A stretch of DNA of 64,000 bases from Occallatibacter gabretensis. Its GTDB lineage: Bacteria; Acidobacteriota; Terriglobia; Terriglobales; Acidobacteriaceae. This document shows, one piece after another, positions 28,390 through 37,352 of the stretch (position 1 is the stretch's first letter; every line of letters begins with the position of its first letter). Made by a program: the position numbers and the translations under genes. A model generated the notes under the pieces. The model saw only the letters and a program-made list of their open reading frames with translations. It ran no database searches and was not told where the DNA came from. Where the stretch lies: contig NZ_LAIJ01000007.1 in NCBI RefSeq assembly GCF_001449115.1, forward strand, positions 1 through 64,000. Direction: 5' to 3'.

Positions 28390-28746
28390 AACCACACCCC
28401 CGGATAACCCGATGCTCACCCAGCGAACCAACTGTACCGGCGCCGCATCGGGCAGATGTCAGCCCCATGTCATTCAATCGTCAGGAGCCGCTTCCTGGAC
28501 CGTGCCGGAACATTCGGAATAAACTCACCGATTGAGCTCATCTCCTTCGTTCTTCGATAACTTCCCTCGCCACGTCACGTCCAATTCGCAGCGGTTTCTC
28601 TTTCCTGAAACCGTAAATTAGGCACAACGCACCCTCGGCTTTTACAATGCAGCAGGGACCCATCCCAACCCAGCGCCTCCGCAGGGAACGACCACACTTG
28701 GCGCAGCACGCCTGACGAGCACGCCAGAGCAGGATGAAGGAATCGC
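28390..28746. other. Intergenic region between divergent lipoprotein genes
   Basis: About 350 bases with no gene apart from possible alternative start codons of the minus-strand lipoprotein. It should carry the promoters of both genes. No specific motif was identified. Confidence 0.4.
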
Positions 28747-30093
28747 ATGAAGTTTAGGAAATTCGGCAAGGCCCTTCTGATGGGCGCAGTTTCGCTTAGC
28801 GCCATCCTCAGCATTACGTCTTGCGTTCAGAGTTATACAGTTGGCTTTTTGTATGTAACCGGCACGCAGACAACTGGCACCAGCGGCAGCGCCGGCCAGG
28901 GCATTGTCAGCGGCTTTAGAATCGACCACAACACCGGCAAACTGACCGCCATTCACGGCATGCCGCTCAGCTCGGGCGGTTCTTACCCCAATCGCGCTGT
29001 ACTCATCCTCGGCAGCCGTTTTCTCTATGTTCTCAACCAGGGCGGCTCTGACTGCACTACCAATACCACCGACTCCGACTGCGCACAGGCCAACATCGTG
29101 CAGTTTTCCGTCGCCGGTAACGGAGCCCTCGTTTCACAGCAGACCTTCTATACGCAGGGCAAGAATCCCTTCCGCATGTTCGCCGATGCTACCGGCGGGC
29201 ACATCTACGTGCTCGATCACGACGCTCCGGACAACTCTTCCTGCGCCAGGGCGCTTGGAGCCGGTGTTACCTCCTGCGGTGATATCACGGTCTTCAACGT
29301 CGATCCCAGCACCGGCCGACTCAGCCTCCTGCTCAATGCGCAGGTCGCCGCTGCAGATGGTTCGCAGCTGACTTACTTCCCGGTTCCGTCCAACCCCATC
29401 GATGTCTTGCTCAGCTCCAACTTCGTTCTCACTCTCTCGGGCACCCCGGGCACCGGCAACTTCGTGTTCCCCTACGCCTACAACACCACCGGCCAGCTCA
29501 CCCTGAGCCAGAACAGCCTCCAGACGATCAACGCCACGCAGGCAACTGCCCTCCAGGCAGGCAACTCCTTCGTCTACGTCCTGGATAACGAGCCCATCAC
29601 CTACGTTCCGACCAACAGCACCACTCCCGTGACTGTGCCCTCGCAGATTCTGCCTTTTACGGTGGGCGCAGGTGGCTCGCTTCAGGCGCAGACCGGTGGC
29701 GCGGTACCGGACGTGCCGGCCCAGAGCAATCCGCTCTTCCTGCTGGCTGAGTCCAAAGGCAAGTGGATCTATGTGGCCAATGCGGGCGACAACACCAATG
29801 CCACCGTCACTAATACGCAGAGCGGCATTGCGGGGTACGTCATTGATACCAGCAGTCACCAGCTGACCACCATGTCCGGCAGCCCCTTCGGCTCCGGTGC
29901 GGGCCCCTCATGCCTGGTGGAAGACCCGTCGAACCAGTTCATTTACACGGCCAACTTCAACGACTCCTCGGTCACCGGGTTGGTTCTTGATCCGAACGTC
30001 GGCACGCTCAGCAGCCTGCCTGGCTCGGCCAACAAGACCTACACGCTGAACGGTCCGGCCACCTACTGCCTGGTCAACGGTCGCACCAGCTAG
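28747..30093 (+). CDS. Lactonase-type beta-propeller lipoprotein 1
   Basis: 448 residues. The start MKFRKFGKALLMGAVSL and lipobox SITSC give a lipoprotein. Repeats with FxYVLNxGG, HIYVLDHD, IxxFxVDPSTGRLS and QFIYTANF(N)DSS are those of the seven-bladed YVTN/lactonase propeller. 6-Phosphogluconolactonase activity is known for some members, but the lipid anchor and the divergent loops suggest a surface role instead. It is the first of three tandem paralogues. Confidence 0.85.
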   Translation: MKFRKFGKALLMGAVSLSAILSITSCVQSYTVGFLYVTGTQTTGTSGSAGQGIVSGFRIDHNTGKLTAIHGMPLSSGGSYPNRAVLILGSRFLYVLNQGGSDCTTNTTDSDCAQANIVQFSVAGNGALVSQQTFYTQGKNPFRMFADATGGHIYVLDHDAPDNSSCARALGAGVTSCGDITVFNVDPSTGRLSLLLNAQVAAADGSQLTYFPVPSNPIDVLLSSNFVLTLSGTPGTGNFVFPYAYNTTGQLTLSQNSLQTINATQATALQAGNSFVYVLDNEPITYVPTNSTTPVTVPSQILPFTVGAGGSLQAQTGGAVPDVPAQSNPLFLLAESKGKWIYVANAGDNTNATVTNTQSGIAGYVIDTSSHQLTTMSGSPFGSGAGPSCLVEDPSNQFIYTANFNDSSVTGLVLDPNVGTLSSLPGSANKTYTLNGPATYCLVNGRTS

Positions 30094-30267
30094 CTCCATC
30101 CAGAGCGGGATGGACACAACGTCCCTCCCGCTCCGGGATTCCGCAAGGTGCGGAATCCATCCGATTTCAGAATGGAAGCTCCCTACACGCCGCGAGGCGC
30201 ATTTCGGAGCTTCGATTCACAAACAAGGTATTGCAGGCCAAAACTGGCCGGCGGACGAAAGATGCGC

Positions 30268-31506
30268 ATGAAGTTGAACAAATCGAGCCAGTTGTTGCTG
30301 GCCTCTGCGGTAAGCCTGGCAACCGCCGGCTTCCTCTCTGCCTGCGCCACGCTCACGACAGATTTTGTTTTTGTCTCCAGCGCCAAGGCGGCAGGGACCA
30401 ACAACTACGGCGAAATTGATGTCTATGAGGTCAACTCCGAATCCGGCGTCATGCGCCAGATTCCCACCTCGCCCTTCCCTTCCGGCGGCCGTAACCCCGT
30501 TGCCGAGACTGTCTCTTCCGATGAGACCAATCTTTACGTCGTCAACCGAGACGACAACACCATCGTCCAGTTCATCATCGGCAATGACGGCAAGGTTTAC
30601 CCGCAGAACACCGTGAACACGCCCGGTATCTTCCCCATTGCCACCGCCGTCTCCGGTACCAATCTCTTCGTCGTGGATACCTACCAGCCGCTGCCCACCT
30701 GCTCAACGGCCTCGCCCTGCACCGGCTCCATCGCCATGTATCCGATTCAGGTCACTAAGAATACAACCGCGGGAAGCACTAGCAGCACTCCTGTAAATGG
30801 CACGCTCGGCTCTCCGGCTGTAAACTCGGCGCTCAATACAAACTATTGGCCGCTCACGCTGCCTTCGTCGCCCACCGACATCATTCTGCCCACTTCCGTC
30901 GCCGCGCCGCCCTCCGGCAGCAACGTCTATGTAAGCGCCTACGACACTACATCGGGTGTAGGTTATGTCTTCGCCTTCGCCGTCGCCAATGGCACCCTTT
31001 CGCCTGTAAACAACGGCGTCCCCGTCGCAGCCGGCATTTATCCCTCCGGCATTGCTTCGGATCCCACCGGGGCATACGTCTACGTTACGGATTCAAGCAG
31101 CGATCGGGTCTTCGGCTTTGCTGCAGGCTCCGGCAGCCTCGCGCCGCTCCCAGGCAGCCCATATAACACTGGCAACCAGCCCTCGGCCGTCGTTGTCGAC
31201 GCCAAGGGGCTATATGCCTATGTGGCCAACAGTCAGGACTCGACCATAACCGCCTACACCCTCGCCAGTGGCGTCCTCACCCGCATCGGCAGCTATACCA
31301 CCGGTACGCAGCCAGTGGCCATCGGTATTGATCCCTCGCTCAACGAGTTCCTCTACACGGCCAACTTCCTCGGTAACTCGGTCTCGGGTTTCCAGATTCA
31401 GGCCGATAGCGGTTCGCTCGTCAATTCCAAGGGCACGCCCTTTATTGCCAACGCCAACCCGACAGCCGTGGCCGCCATTCCACACGGAGCCACGTCCAAG
31501 CAGTAA
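30268..31506 (+). CDS. Lactonase-type beta-propeller lipoprotein 2
   Basis: 412 residues. I chose the ATG at 30268 because all three paralogues begin MK(F/L)xK after a similar GCGC-ATGAAG context; an ATG two codons earlier is equally possible. The lipobox is LSACA. Propeller repeats include NLYVVNRDDNTIVQF, GAYVYVTDSSSDRV and YAYVANSQDSTITAYT, and end in EFLYTANFLGNSVSGF. It resembles its two neighbours, so the trio arose by duplication. Confidence 0.85.
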   Translation: MKLNKSSQLLLASAVSLATAGFLSACATLTTDFVFVSSAKAAGTNNYGEIDVYEVNSESGVMRQIPTSPFPSGGRNPVAETVSSDETNLYVVNRDDNTIVQFIIGNDGKVYPQNTVNTPGIFPIATAVSGTNLFVVDTYQPLPTCSTASPCTGSIAMYPIQVTKNTTAGSTSSTPVNGTLGSPAVNSALNTNYWPLTLPSSPTDIILPTSVAAPPSGSNVYVSAYDTTSGVGYVFAFAVANGTLSPVNNGVPVAAGIYPSGIASDPTGAYVYVTDSSSDRVFGFAAGSGSLAPLPGSPYNTGNQPSAVVVDAKGLYAYVANSQDSTITAYTLASGVLTRIGSYTTGTQPVAIGIDPSLNEFLYTANFLGNSVSGFQIQADSGSLVNSKGTPFIANANPTAVAAIPHGATSKQ

Positions 31507-31612
31507 GGCGCGCTCTGGAAATTCCTCCTTATGGACTTTTACAATCCATAAGGAACAACTGAAACAGATTGCCTGGGCATTTCTCATGGACGCCCGGAAT
31601 AAAAGGAAGCGC

Positions 31613-32830
31613 ATGAAGTTACGCAAACTCAGCCAGCTCGCACTGGCCTCCGGAATCGGACTGGCCGTGGCCGCTGCTCTTACCGCCTGCCAGCTCGTGA
31701 CCGTCGACTATGTCTTTCTCGCCGGCTCTGCAACAACCACCAGCGGCGGCGCCATCCAGACCTTCGCGGTCGACTCCCAGTCAGGCGCTCTGCGCTATGC
31801 CAACAATTCCGGCACCAAGCCAGTCGACTCCGGCGGCAGCTCCCCGGTGGCCTTGGCCGTCGATGGTACCTACGCCAACCTCTACGTGGCCAATCAGGGC
31901 AACAACACCGTCGTACACTTCACCATTGATGGCTCGGGCAATCTCAAAAACTCTGATTCCATCACCCTCCCGGACACACCCGTCGCCCTGGCCGTCGCTC
32001 CTTCCGGCTCGGCTCTCTTTGTCGCCTACGGAAGCAGCTCCGCCACGCTGGCAGAGTACTCGCTCTCATCCGGCACGATCGGCTCCGCTGTCGCCCTACA
32101 GACCCTCACCGTTCCCGGCTACGAGGGAGACACCGTGGTGCCTACCGCAGTCACCGTCATGGCAAATGGCGCAGGCGTTTACGCCACCTTGTATGACAAG
32201 TCGGCCTACAATCCTGGTGGAACCACCACCAGCACCGCCAACCCCGGATGGGTTTACAGCTTCGCCATCAGCTCCGGCGGAGGGCTCACTGCCACCACCA
32301 ACAGCCCGTATCGCGCCGGCGTCAAGCCCTCCGGACTCGCGGCCGACCCCGCCAACCGTTTCCTGTATGTCGTGGATTTTGCCTCCAATCAGATGGTCGG
32401 CTTCGGCATCTCCTCCGGAACCACTCTTAACTATCTGATCAGCGGACCCTACAAGACCGGCAACCAGCCTTCGGCCATCACCATCGACCCGCGCGGCAAG
32501 TTCATCTACGTCGCCAATGCGCTGGACTCGACCGTTACCGCCTACGCCATCGATCTGACCACCGGCATTCCTTCCGCTGCAATCAGCACCACCGGCTCAT
32601 CCAACACCTCCACTGATACGCAGCCCAACGCCATTGTCGTCGAGCCTGCGGAAGCGCGCTACGTCTACACCGCCAACACGCTCGGCAACTCCGTCTCCGG
32701 CTTCAGGCTCAACACGAATACCGGCGTCATCAACCAGACTCAGGACACTCCTTACCCATCCGAGGAGAAGCCCGCTGCGATCGTCGTCATCCCGCACGGC
32801 AACCGCTCCTCGGCGATTGTTACGCAGTAG
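31613..32830 (+). CDS. Lactonase-type beta-propeller lipoprotein 3
   Basis: 405 residues from the ATG at 31613, with AAGGAAG upstream; the long frame extending to 31268 overlaps gene 2 and is not real. The lipobox is LTACQ. Propeller repeats include NLYVANQGNNTVVHF, RFLYVVDFASNQMVG and KFIYVANALDSTVTAY, and it ends with YVYTANTLGNSVSGF. It shares the order and spacing of blades with gene 2. A strong terminator follows. Confidence 0.85.
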   Translation: MKLRKLSQLALASGIGLAVAAALTACQLVTVDYVFLAGSATTTSGGAIQTFAVDSQSGALRYANNSGTKPVDSGGSSPVALAVDGTYANLYVANQGNNTVVHFTIDGSGNLKNSDSITLPDTPVALAVAPSGSALFVAYGSSSATLAEYSLSSGTIGSAVALQTLTVPGYEGDTVVPTAVTVMANGAGVYATLYDKSAYNPGGTTTSTANPGWVYSFAISSGGGLTATTNSPYRAGVKPSGLAADPANRFLYVVDFASNQMVGFGISSGTTLNYLISGPYKTGNQPSAITIDPRGKFIYVANALDSTVTAYAIDLTTGIPSAAISTTGSSNTSTDTQPNAIVVEPAEARYVYTANTLGNSVSGFRLNTNTGVINQTQDTPYPSEEKPAAIVVIPHGNRSSAIVTQ

Positions 32831-32858
32831 GTCGGTCCCGTAACTCGCGCCATCATTC

Positions 32859-32889
32859 AAAAAGCCCAGCCAACCGGCTGGGCTTTTTT
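32859..32889 (+). terminator. Intrinsic terminator after the propeller trio
   Basis: The stem AAAAAGCCCAGCC/GGCTGGGCTTTTT has loop AACC and is followed by T. It is typical and should also act on the minus strand towards the amidohydrolase. Confidence 0.92.
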
Positions 32890-32979
32890 GTTCGGATTCA
32901 CAGCAACGCCAAACGTATTTCCAGGCATTCAATGCGAGCACAATCTTCCAGCACTCTCCCTGGAAACCATGTTGCCTCG

Positions 32980-34224
32980 TCACGGGGCGGAATAAATCGA
33001 GTGCCCGCCGCGAACTACTTCGTGGATTTTGGAAAACGCAGTAATGTCTTTACCGGGATCACCATCCAGAACCACTAAATCGGCATCCATTCCTTTCGCA
33101 ATGCGCCCGCTGTGGCTTGAATATCCAAAGCGCGCTGTCGGATTGGTGGTAAGAGAAGCCAGGATTCGCTGAAAGCTCATTCCTCCGCGCGACATCCACA
33201 TAAATTCCTCGGAAGTATCAAACTGGTAGATGTAGCCAACGTCGGTACCGAACAGGATTTGGCCTCCTGCCTGCGAAAAACTCTGTAGCTGCTGGTCGGC
33301 CTTCGCCATACCTTTTTCGATCTCATTGGAGGGGGCATGCTGCTTCTTGGCTTCGATATCCCACAAAGTCAGCGTCGGGGTAAGAGCCATGTGCGCTGCA
33401 GCCAGGCGCCCGACAAGGGATGGGCTCCAGGCGTCATCAAAGGGAGTGGTGTGAGCCAGAATGTCGACGCCGCTTTCAAGCGCAACTTCAATTCCTCGAG
33501 TAGTGGAAACGTGGGCAAAAACAGGTTTGCCGGCGCGGTGGGCTTCGGACACAATTGCCTTCGCCAGGTCCACAGGCATGGTCAAAATGCCATTTTCCTC
33601 GATGGAATCTACAAATATCTTGATGCCGTCGGCGCCGTCGCGGACCTGCTGGCGGACTCGCTCCGTCGCTTGCGCAGCCGACTCAACTTCCGGGATGCTG
33701 ACGTGATTTGTCTCCAGAAAGTCCTTCACATACACGGGTGTTCCGCCCTTGACCCAGAAAGGTTCCCCGACTGTAAGAATCCTCGGCCCCTTCACTTCGC
33801 CGCTTTCGATACGGCGACGGATCAGCATCGAATTGCGTTGAATAGACGCAATGTCAAACACCGTCGTAAAGCCCCAGCGAGTAAATATCTCCTGGAGTTG
33901 CGCAGTCAGTTCGTCACCCGAGATTTTTTCGCTGTGCAGAAGCGCAGCAATCAGGATATGCACATGGCTGTTCCAGAAGCCTGCAGTCACAGCCATGCCT
34001 TTGCAGTCAATCAACGTCGCATCGCGCGGAACTTTAACCTTGCCGGTCGGGCCAACCTCGACAATACGGCCATTACGCATGAGTATCGTCCCGTTTTCAA
34101 TGGGCGTCTCAGCGGGAGACGGATAGACTTTGGCGTGGATCAAGGCAAGGTCAGAACACAAACCGGGCAGGCTCGAAAAAAGCGCCCCGACAAATAAAAG
34201 GAAGAGAACGCGACGGGCTTGCAT
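32980..34224 (-). CDS. Exported amidohydrolase
   Basis: 414 residues from the ATG at 34224, which starts a signal peptide (MQARRVLFLLFVGALFSSL); the longer frame to 34296 adds unlikely residues. Metal ligands can be seen: HxH at 87 and 89 (NSHVH), a His in PVFAHVST, a His in DILAHTTPFDD, and the Asp in FGTDVGY. This is the imidazolonepropionase-like group of the amidohydrolase superfamily, which includes many exported prolidase-like enzymes. The substrate is unknown. Confidence 0.85.
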   Translation of the reverse strand: MQARRVLFLLFVGALFSSLPGLCSDLALIHAKVYPSPAETPIENGTILMRNGRIVEVGPTGKVKVPRDATLIDCKGMAVTAGFWNSHVHILIAALLHSEKISGDELTAQLQEIFTRWGFTTVFDIASIQRNSMLIRRRIESGEVKGPRILTVGEPFWVKGGTPVYVKDFLETNHVSIPEVESAAQATERVRQQVRDGADGIKIFVDSIEENGILTMPVDLAKAIVSEAHRAGKPVFAHVSTTRGIEVALESGVDILAHTTPFDDAWSPSLVGRLAAAHMALTPTLTLWDIEAKKQHAPSNEIEKGMAKADQQLQSFSQAGGQILFGTDVGYIYQFDTSEEFMWMSRGGMSFQRILASLTTNPTARFGYSSHSGRIAKGMDADLVVLDGDPGKDITAFSKIHEVVRGGHSIYSAP

Positions 34225-34336
34225 GGCAACGGTATACGGCGAGAGTTCCACGATAGTTCCCTGAAATCCGAACCTGAATTCACCGCCGAATATCAATCGT
34301 CTTTTGCCACGCCGCTCCTGATAAACCTGCCTTTGT

Positions 34337-34379
34337 TTCCTAATCCCTGTTCCCTAGTCCCTATTCCCTGCTCTCTGTT
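34337..34379 (+). repeat. Degenerate short tandem repeat (TTCCCTAGTCCC type)
   Basis: About four imperfect copies of a 9- to 10-base unit resembling TTCCCTAGTCC/TATTCCCTG upstream of the Nramp-related gene. A related stretch (CCCTATTCCCGAATCCCTG) lies at about 35824-35842, before the Nudix gene. Confidence 0.6.
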
Positions 34380-34423
34380 ATGGTCAGTAAGACACATGAA
34401 CCCACCCCTAGGAACTCGCGCGG

Positions 34424-35674
34424 ATGCTCAAGCGATGGCGAACTCGAATTCTGCTCTTTCTCGCCGTGCTCGGTCCCGGGTTCATCACCGCAAACGTCGA
34501 TAACGACTCCGGCGGCATCTTCACCTACTCCCAGGCAGGCGCAAAGTACGGCTACAACCTGCTCTGGACCATCATCCCCATCACCATAGCCCTGATCGTC
34601 GTGCAGGAGATGTGCGCCCGGATGGGCGTCGTCACCGGCAAGGGCCTCAGCGATCTCATTCGCGAGGAATTCGGTCTACGCCTCACCTTTGTCCTCATGG
34701 TGGCGCTGGTCTTCGTGAACTACACCAACGTGGTCACGGAGTTCATCGGCATCGCCGGCTCGCTCCACCTCTTCCACGTCACCAAGTTCATCTCCGTGCC
34801 GCTTTGCGCCCTGCTCGTCTGGTTCATGGTTGTCCGCGGCGACTACAAAAGCACGGAAAAAATCTTCCTCATCGCCTCCGTCGTCTACATCGCCTACATC
34901 TTCACCGGCGTACTCTCGCAGCCCAGCTGGCATGACGCCCTGCTCGCCACCGTGCAGATGCCCAAAGAATCTGTCTGGCGCAACAAAGACTACGTCTACA
35001 TGGCCATCGGCATCGTCGGCACCACCATCGCCCCGTGGATGCAGTTCTACCTGCAATCCTCCGTCGTCGAAAAAGGCATCCGCGTCAAGGATTACGCGGC
35101 CTCGCGCCTGGATGTCATCGTCGGCAGCTTCTTCACCGATCTCGTCGCCTGGTTCATCATCGTGGCCTGCGCCGCCACGCTCTTCGTTCACGGCATGGGA
35201 GAGATCAAGGTCGCATCCGACGCAGCAGAAGCCATGCGTCCGCTCGCCGGCGACTACGCCTTCGTCCTCTTCGCCTTCGGCCTCTTCAACGCCTCGCTCT
35301 TCGCCGCGTCCATCCTGCCGCTCTCCACGTCCTACACGGTCTGCGAAGGCCTAGGCCTCGAATCCGGCGTCGACAAATCCTTCCGCCAGGCGCCCTTTTT
35401 CTATTGGCTCTATACTCTGCTCATCGCCGGCGGCGCAATCACCGTGCTCCTGCTGCCGGACGCCACACTGATCCAGTTTTCCGTCGCCTCTCAGGTCCTC
35501 AACGGCATCCTGCTCCCCGTCATCATCATCCTCATGCTGATGCTCATCAACCGGTCAGACCTCATGGGCAATTACAAAAACTCCCGCCTCTGGAACCTCA
35601 TCGCATGGGCAACCAGCATCATCGTCATCGGCCTGACGCTAGTCATGCTCTGGGGAATGATTCCCGGCCACTAA
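34424..35674 (+). CDS. Nramp-related divalent metal transporter
   Basis: 416 residues with about 11 membrane helices. The N-terminus keeps GPGFITANVDNDSGG, whereas classical Nramp proteins have DPGN in helix 1. In helix 6 the classical metal-binding MPH is replaced by an APWMQFYLQSS sequence, so the sulphur ligand is missing at that place. This points to an Nramp-related subgroup with altered selectivity, for example for magnesium as in NRMT proteins. The role is inferred. No regulator or metal-box was seen upstream. Confidence 0.85.
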   Translation: MLKRWRTRILLFLAVLGPGFITANVDNDSGGIFTYSQAGAKYGYNLLWTIIPITIALIVVQEMCARMGVVTGKGLSDLIREEFGLRLTFVLMVALVFVNYTNVVTEFIGIAGSLHLFHVTKFISVPLCALLVWFMVVRGDYKSTEKIFLIASVVYIAYIFTGVLSQPSWHDALLATVQMPKESVWRNKDYVYMAIGIVGTTIAPWMQFYLQSSVVEKGIRVKDYAASRLDVIVGSFFTDLVAWFIIVACAATLFVHGMGEIKVASDAAEAMRPLAGDYAFVLFAFGLFNASLFAASILPLSTSYTVCEGLGLESGVDKSFRQAPFFYWLYTLLIAGGAITVLLLPDATLIQFSVASQVLNGILLPVIIILMLMLINRSDLMGNYKNSRLWNLIAWATSIIVIGLTLVMLWGMIPGH

Positions 35675-35701
35675 GGCAGCAACGAATTCACAAAGATAGG
35701 A

Positions 35702-35770
35702 TTGTCATCCTGGCCATTGCCGTTTTTCAGGCGGAGGGCTGGGGTGGAAAGCGAAGGACCTGCTTTGGCC
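35702..35770 (+). repeat. Dispersed intergenic repeat, family A, copy 2 (degraded)
   Basis: Starts TTGTCATCCTGGC and ends GCGAAGGACCTGCTTT; the internal part contains GGCTGGGGTGG, as in copies 3 and 4. Confidence 0.65.
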
Positions 35771-35844
35771 TTTTATGGATTTGGTTTTGCTTTTTATCTA
35801 TAGCTCTTGCTCTTTATCTATAACCCTATTCCCGAATCCCTGCC

Positions 35845-36375
35845 TCACAACAGCTTCCCCTGCGCCAGATCCCTTACCAGCCCGCGGTCCGCCGGAAGAA
35901 AATCATACGTCGGTAAATCTTCCAGCTTCGCCCACACCAGCCGCGCAAAGATCCGATTCGTAATCTCGCCCGCAAACTCGCGTACCGTAAAGAACCGCAG
36001 ATCCACCGCGCCGCCATTGCGATAGTTGTGCCGGATGTGCGTCACCGGCGCCCCAATTGTAGCCTGAATGCCAAGCTCCTCATCCAGTTCGCGCGCCAGC
36101 GCCTCTTCCGCGCTCTCGCCCGGCTCAATTTTGCCGCCTGGAAACTCCCATTGGAGCGCCATCGGCTGATCCGGCCGCCTCTGGCAGATCAGAACTTCGC
36201 CTCCCCGCATAATCAGCGCCGCAACCACAAAGCGCAAAGCCGGGGAAGACGGTCGGGCGTTGGAGGGGTCTTGCTGAGCGTTCTCCACGGCTTCAGTGTA
36301 CCCGCTCACGCGCCGCGCATAACTCCGCGGCCCCGGATACAGGTAACGACTTAAGCACCTTTCCGCAGCGCACAA
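35845..36375 (-). CDS. Nudix hydrolase, MutT-like
   Basis: 176 residues as an open frame; the true start may be an internal GTG at 36309, because the first 22 residues look atypical. The Nudix box is complete at 81-103 (G-x5-E-x7-REL-x-EE-x-GI). FVVAALI before it and QRRPDQPMALQWEFPGGK fit MutT, the 8-oxo-dGTP diphosphatase, which removes oxidised nucleotides. The HAD phosphatase gene lies 44 nt upstream on the same strand. Confidence 0.85.
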   Translation of the reverse strand: MCAAERCLSRYLYPGPRSYARRVSGYTEAVENAQQDPSNARPSSPALRFVVAALIMRGGEVLICQRRPDQPMALQWEFPGGKIEPGESAEEALARELDEELGIQATIGAPVTHIRHNYRNGGAVDLRFFTVREFAGEITNRIFARLVWAKLEDLPTYDFLPADRGLVRDLAQGKLL

Positions 36376-36419
36376 CTGCCGAAAAGCCAGCTACTTGCCA
36401 GTCTTTGGAGGCTCAGCAA

Positions 36420-37133
36420 TTACGCCGTCCGGGGCTGAAAATAACCCCACCCACGGCTCGTAATCACTTCCAGCAGTCCAGCCGAAGGGTTCACCGCAAA
36501 CGGGTGCGCCGCAATCTCCAGCATCGCCAGGTCATGGATCGAGTTGCCGAAAACCGCATCCGGATGCGCCAGGCCCACGCGCTTCAGCGCCTCGGCCTTG
36601 CCCTCGCCGGTCGGCACATCCACCAGTTCACTGGTAATCACGCCGCTCTTCACAGCCGCCTCGGCAGCCAGCACGCGGTTTTCAGGAATCCCAAACTCCC
36701 GCACGCCCTCAGCCACCACCCACTTGTTCGTGGAGCTCACAGCCCACAGCTCAACGCCGCTCTCTCGCAGGCTGGCTACCAGCCTCTCCATCTCCGGAAA
36801 AACCACCGGACGCACAAACTCGCTTACATATTCCGCCGCTGCCTTGCGAAGCTCATCCTCGCGCAGCCCGGCATAAATCTGTACCATTTCGCCGCAGATC
36901 TGCAGCTCGCTCACGTCGCCCACACGATAGCCGCGGTAGCGCGTGTCAACCCAGTCGCTTGTGGAGCGAGAAACAAGTCCCCGCTCAATCGACCACTCCA
37001 AAAAGCCCACGCCGGAATCAATTGCCCACAGCGTCCCGTCGCAATCAAATACGGCAACGGCAGGCTTTATGCCTTCAATCTTCTTCTCAAACTCGCCGGC
37101 GCTCCAGCGCTCGGCCTCAAGCTGCGTTTCCAT
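36420..37133 (-). CDS. HAD-IB phosphatase, SerB-like
   Basis: 237 residues. Motif I is FDCDGTLW (Asp30 and Asp32), motif II contains VSSTNK, motif III is the Lys in GEGKAEAL, and motif IV is GNSIHDLAML with one Asp. The cap is helical (WVDTRYRGYRVGDVSEL). The family removes phosphate from phosphoserine and similar small metabolites; the substrate here is unknown. It probably shares a transcript with the downstream Nudix gene. Confidence 0.85.
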   Translation of the reverse strand: METQLEAERWSAGEFEKKIEGIKPAVAVFDCDGTLWAIDSGVGFLEWSIERGLVSRSTSDWVDTRYRGYRVGDVSELQICGEMVQIYAGLREDELRKAAAEYVSEFVRPVVFPEMERLVASLRESGVELWAVSSTNKWVVAEGVREFGIPENRVLAAEAAVKSGVITSELVDVPTGEGKAEALKRVGLAHPDAVFGNSIHDLAMLEIAAHPFAVNPSAGLLEVITSRGWGYFQPRTA

Positions 37134-37352
37134 TTAGCTCGCTTTGCCCTGTCTATAAATTCCATCTCTATTCTCCTCGATATCGGGTGAATTTGCACGT
37201 TAACGTTCGTTTACGACCTGCCACCTTTTTGCTATCCCCTTCAATCTCTTGTTCCTATCCCCCTTCGTTGCACTCTTGAGTCCGTGATGAACGAGGTTCA
37301 CATTCCGCTCTAAAACGCCCGACTCATCCCCGCGCCCACAGATAATCATCCT

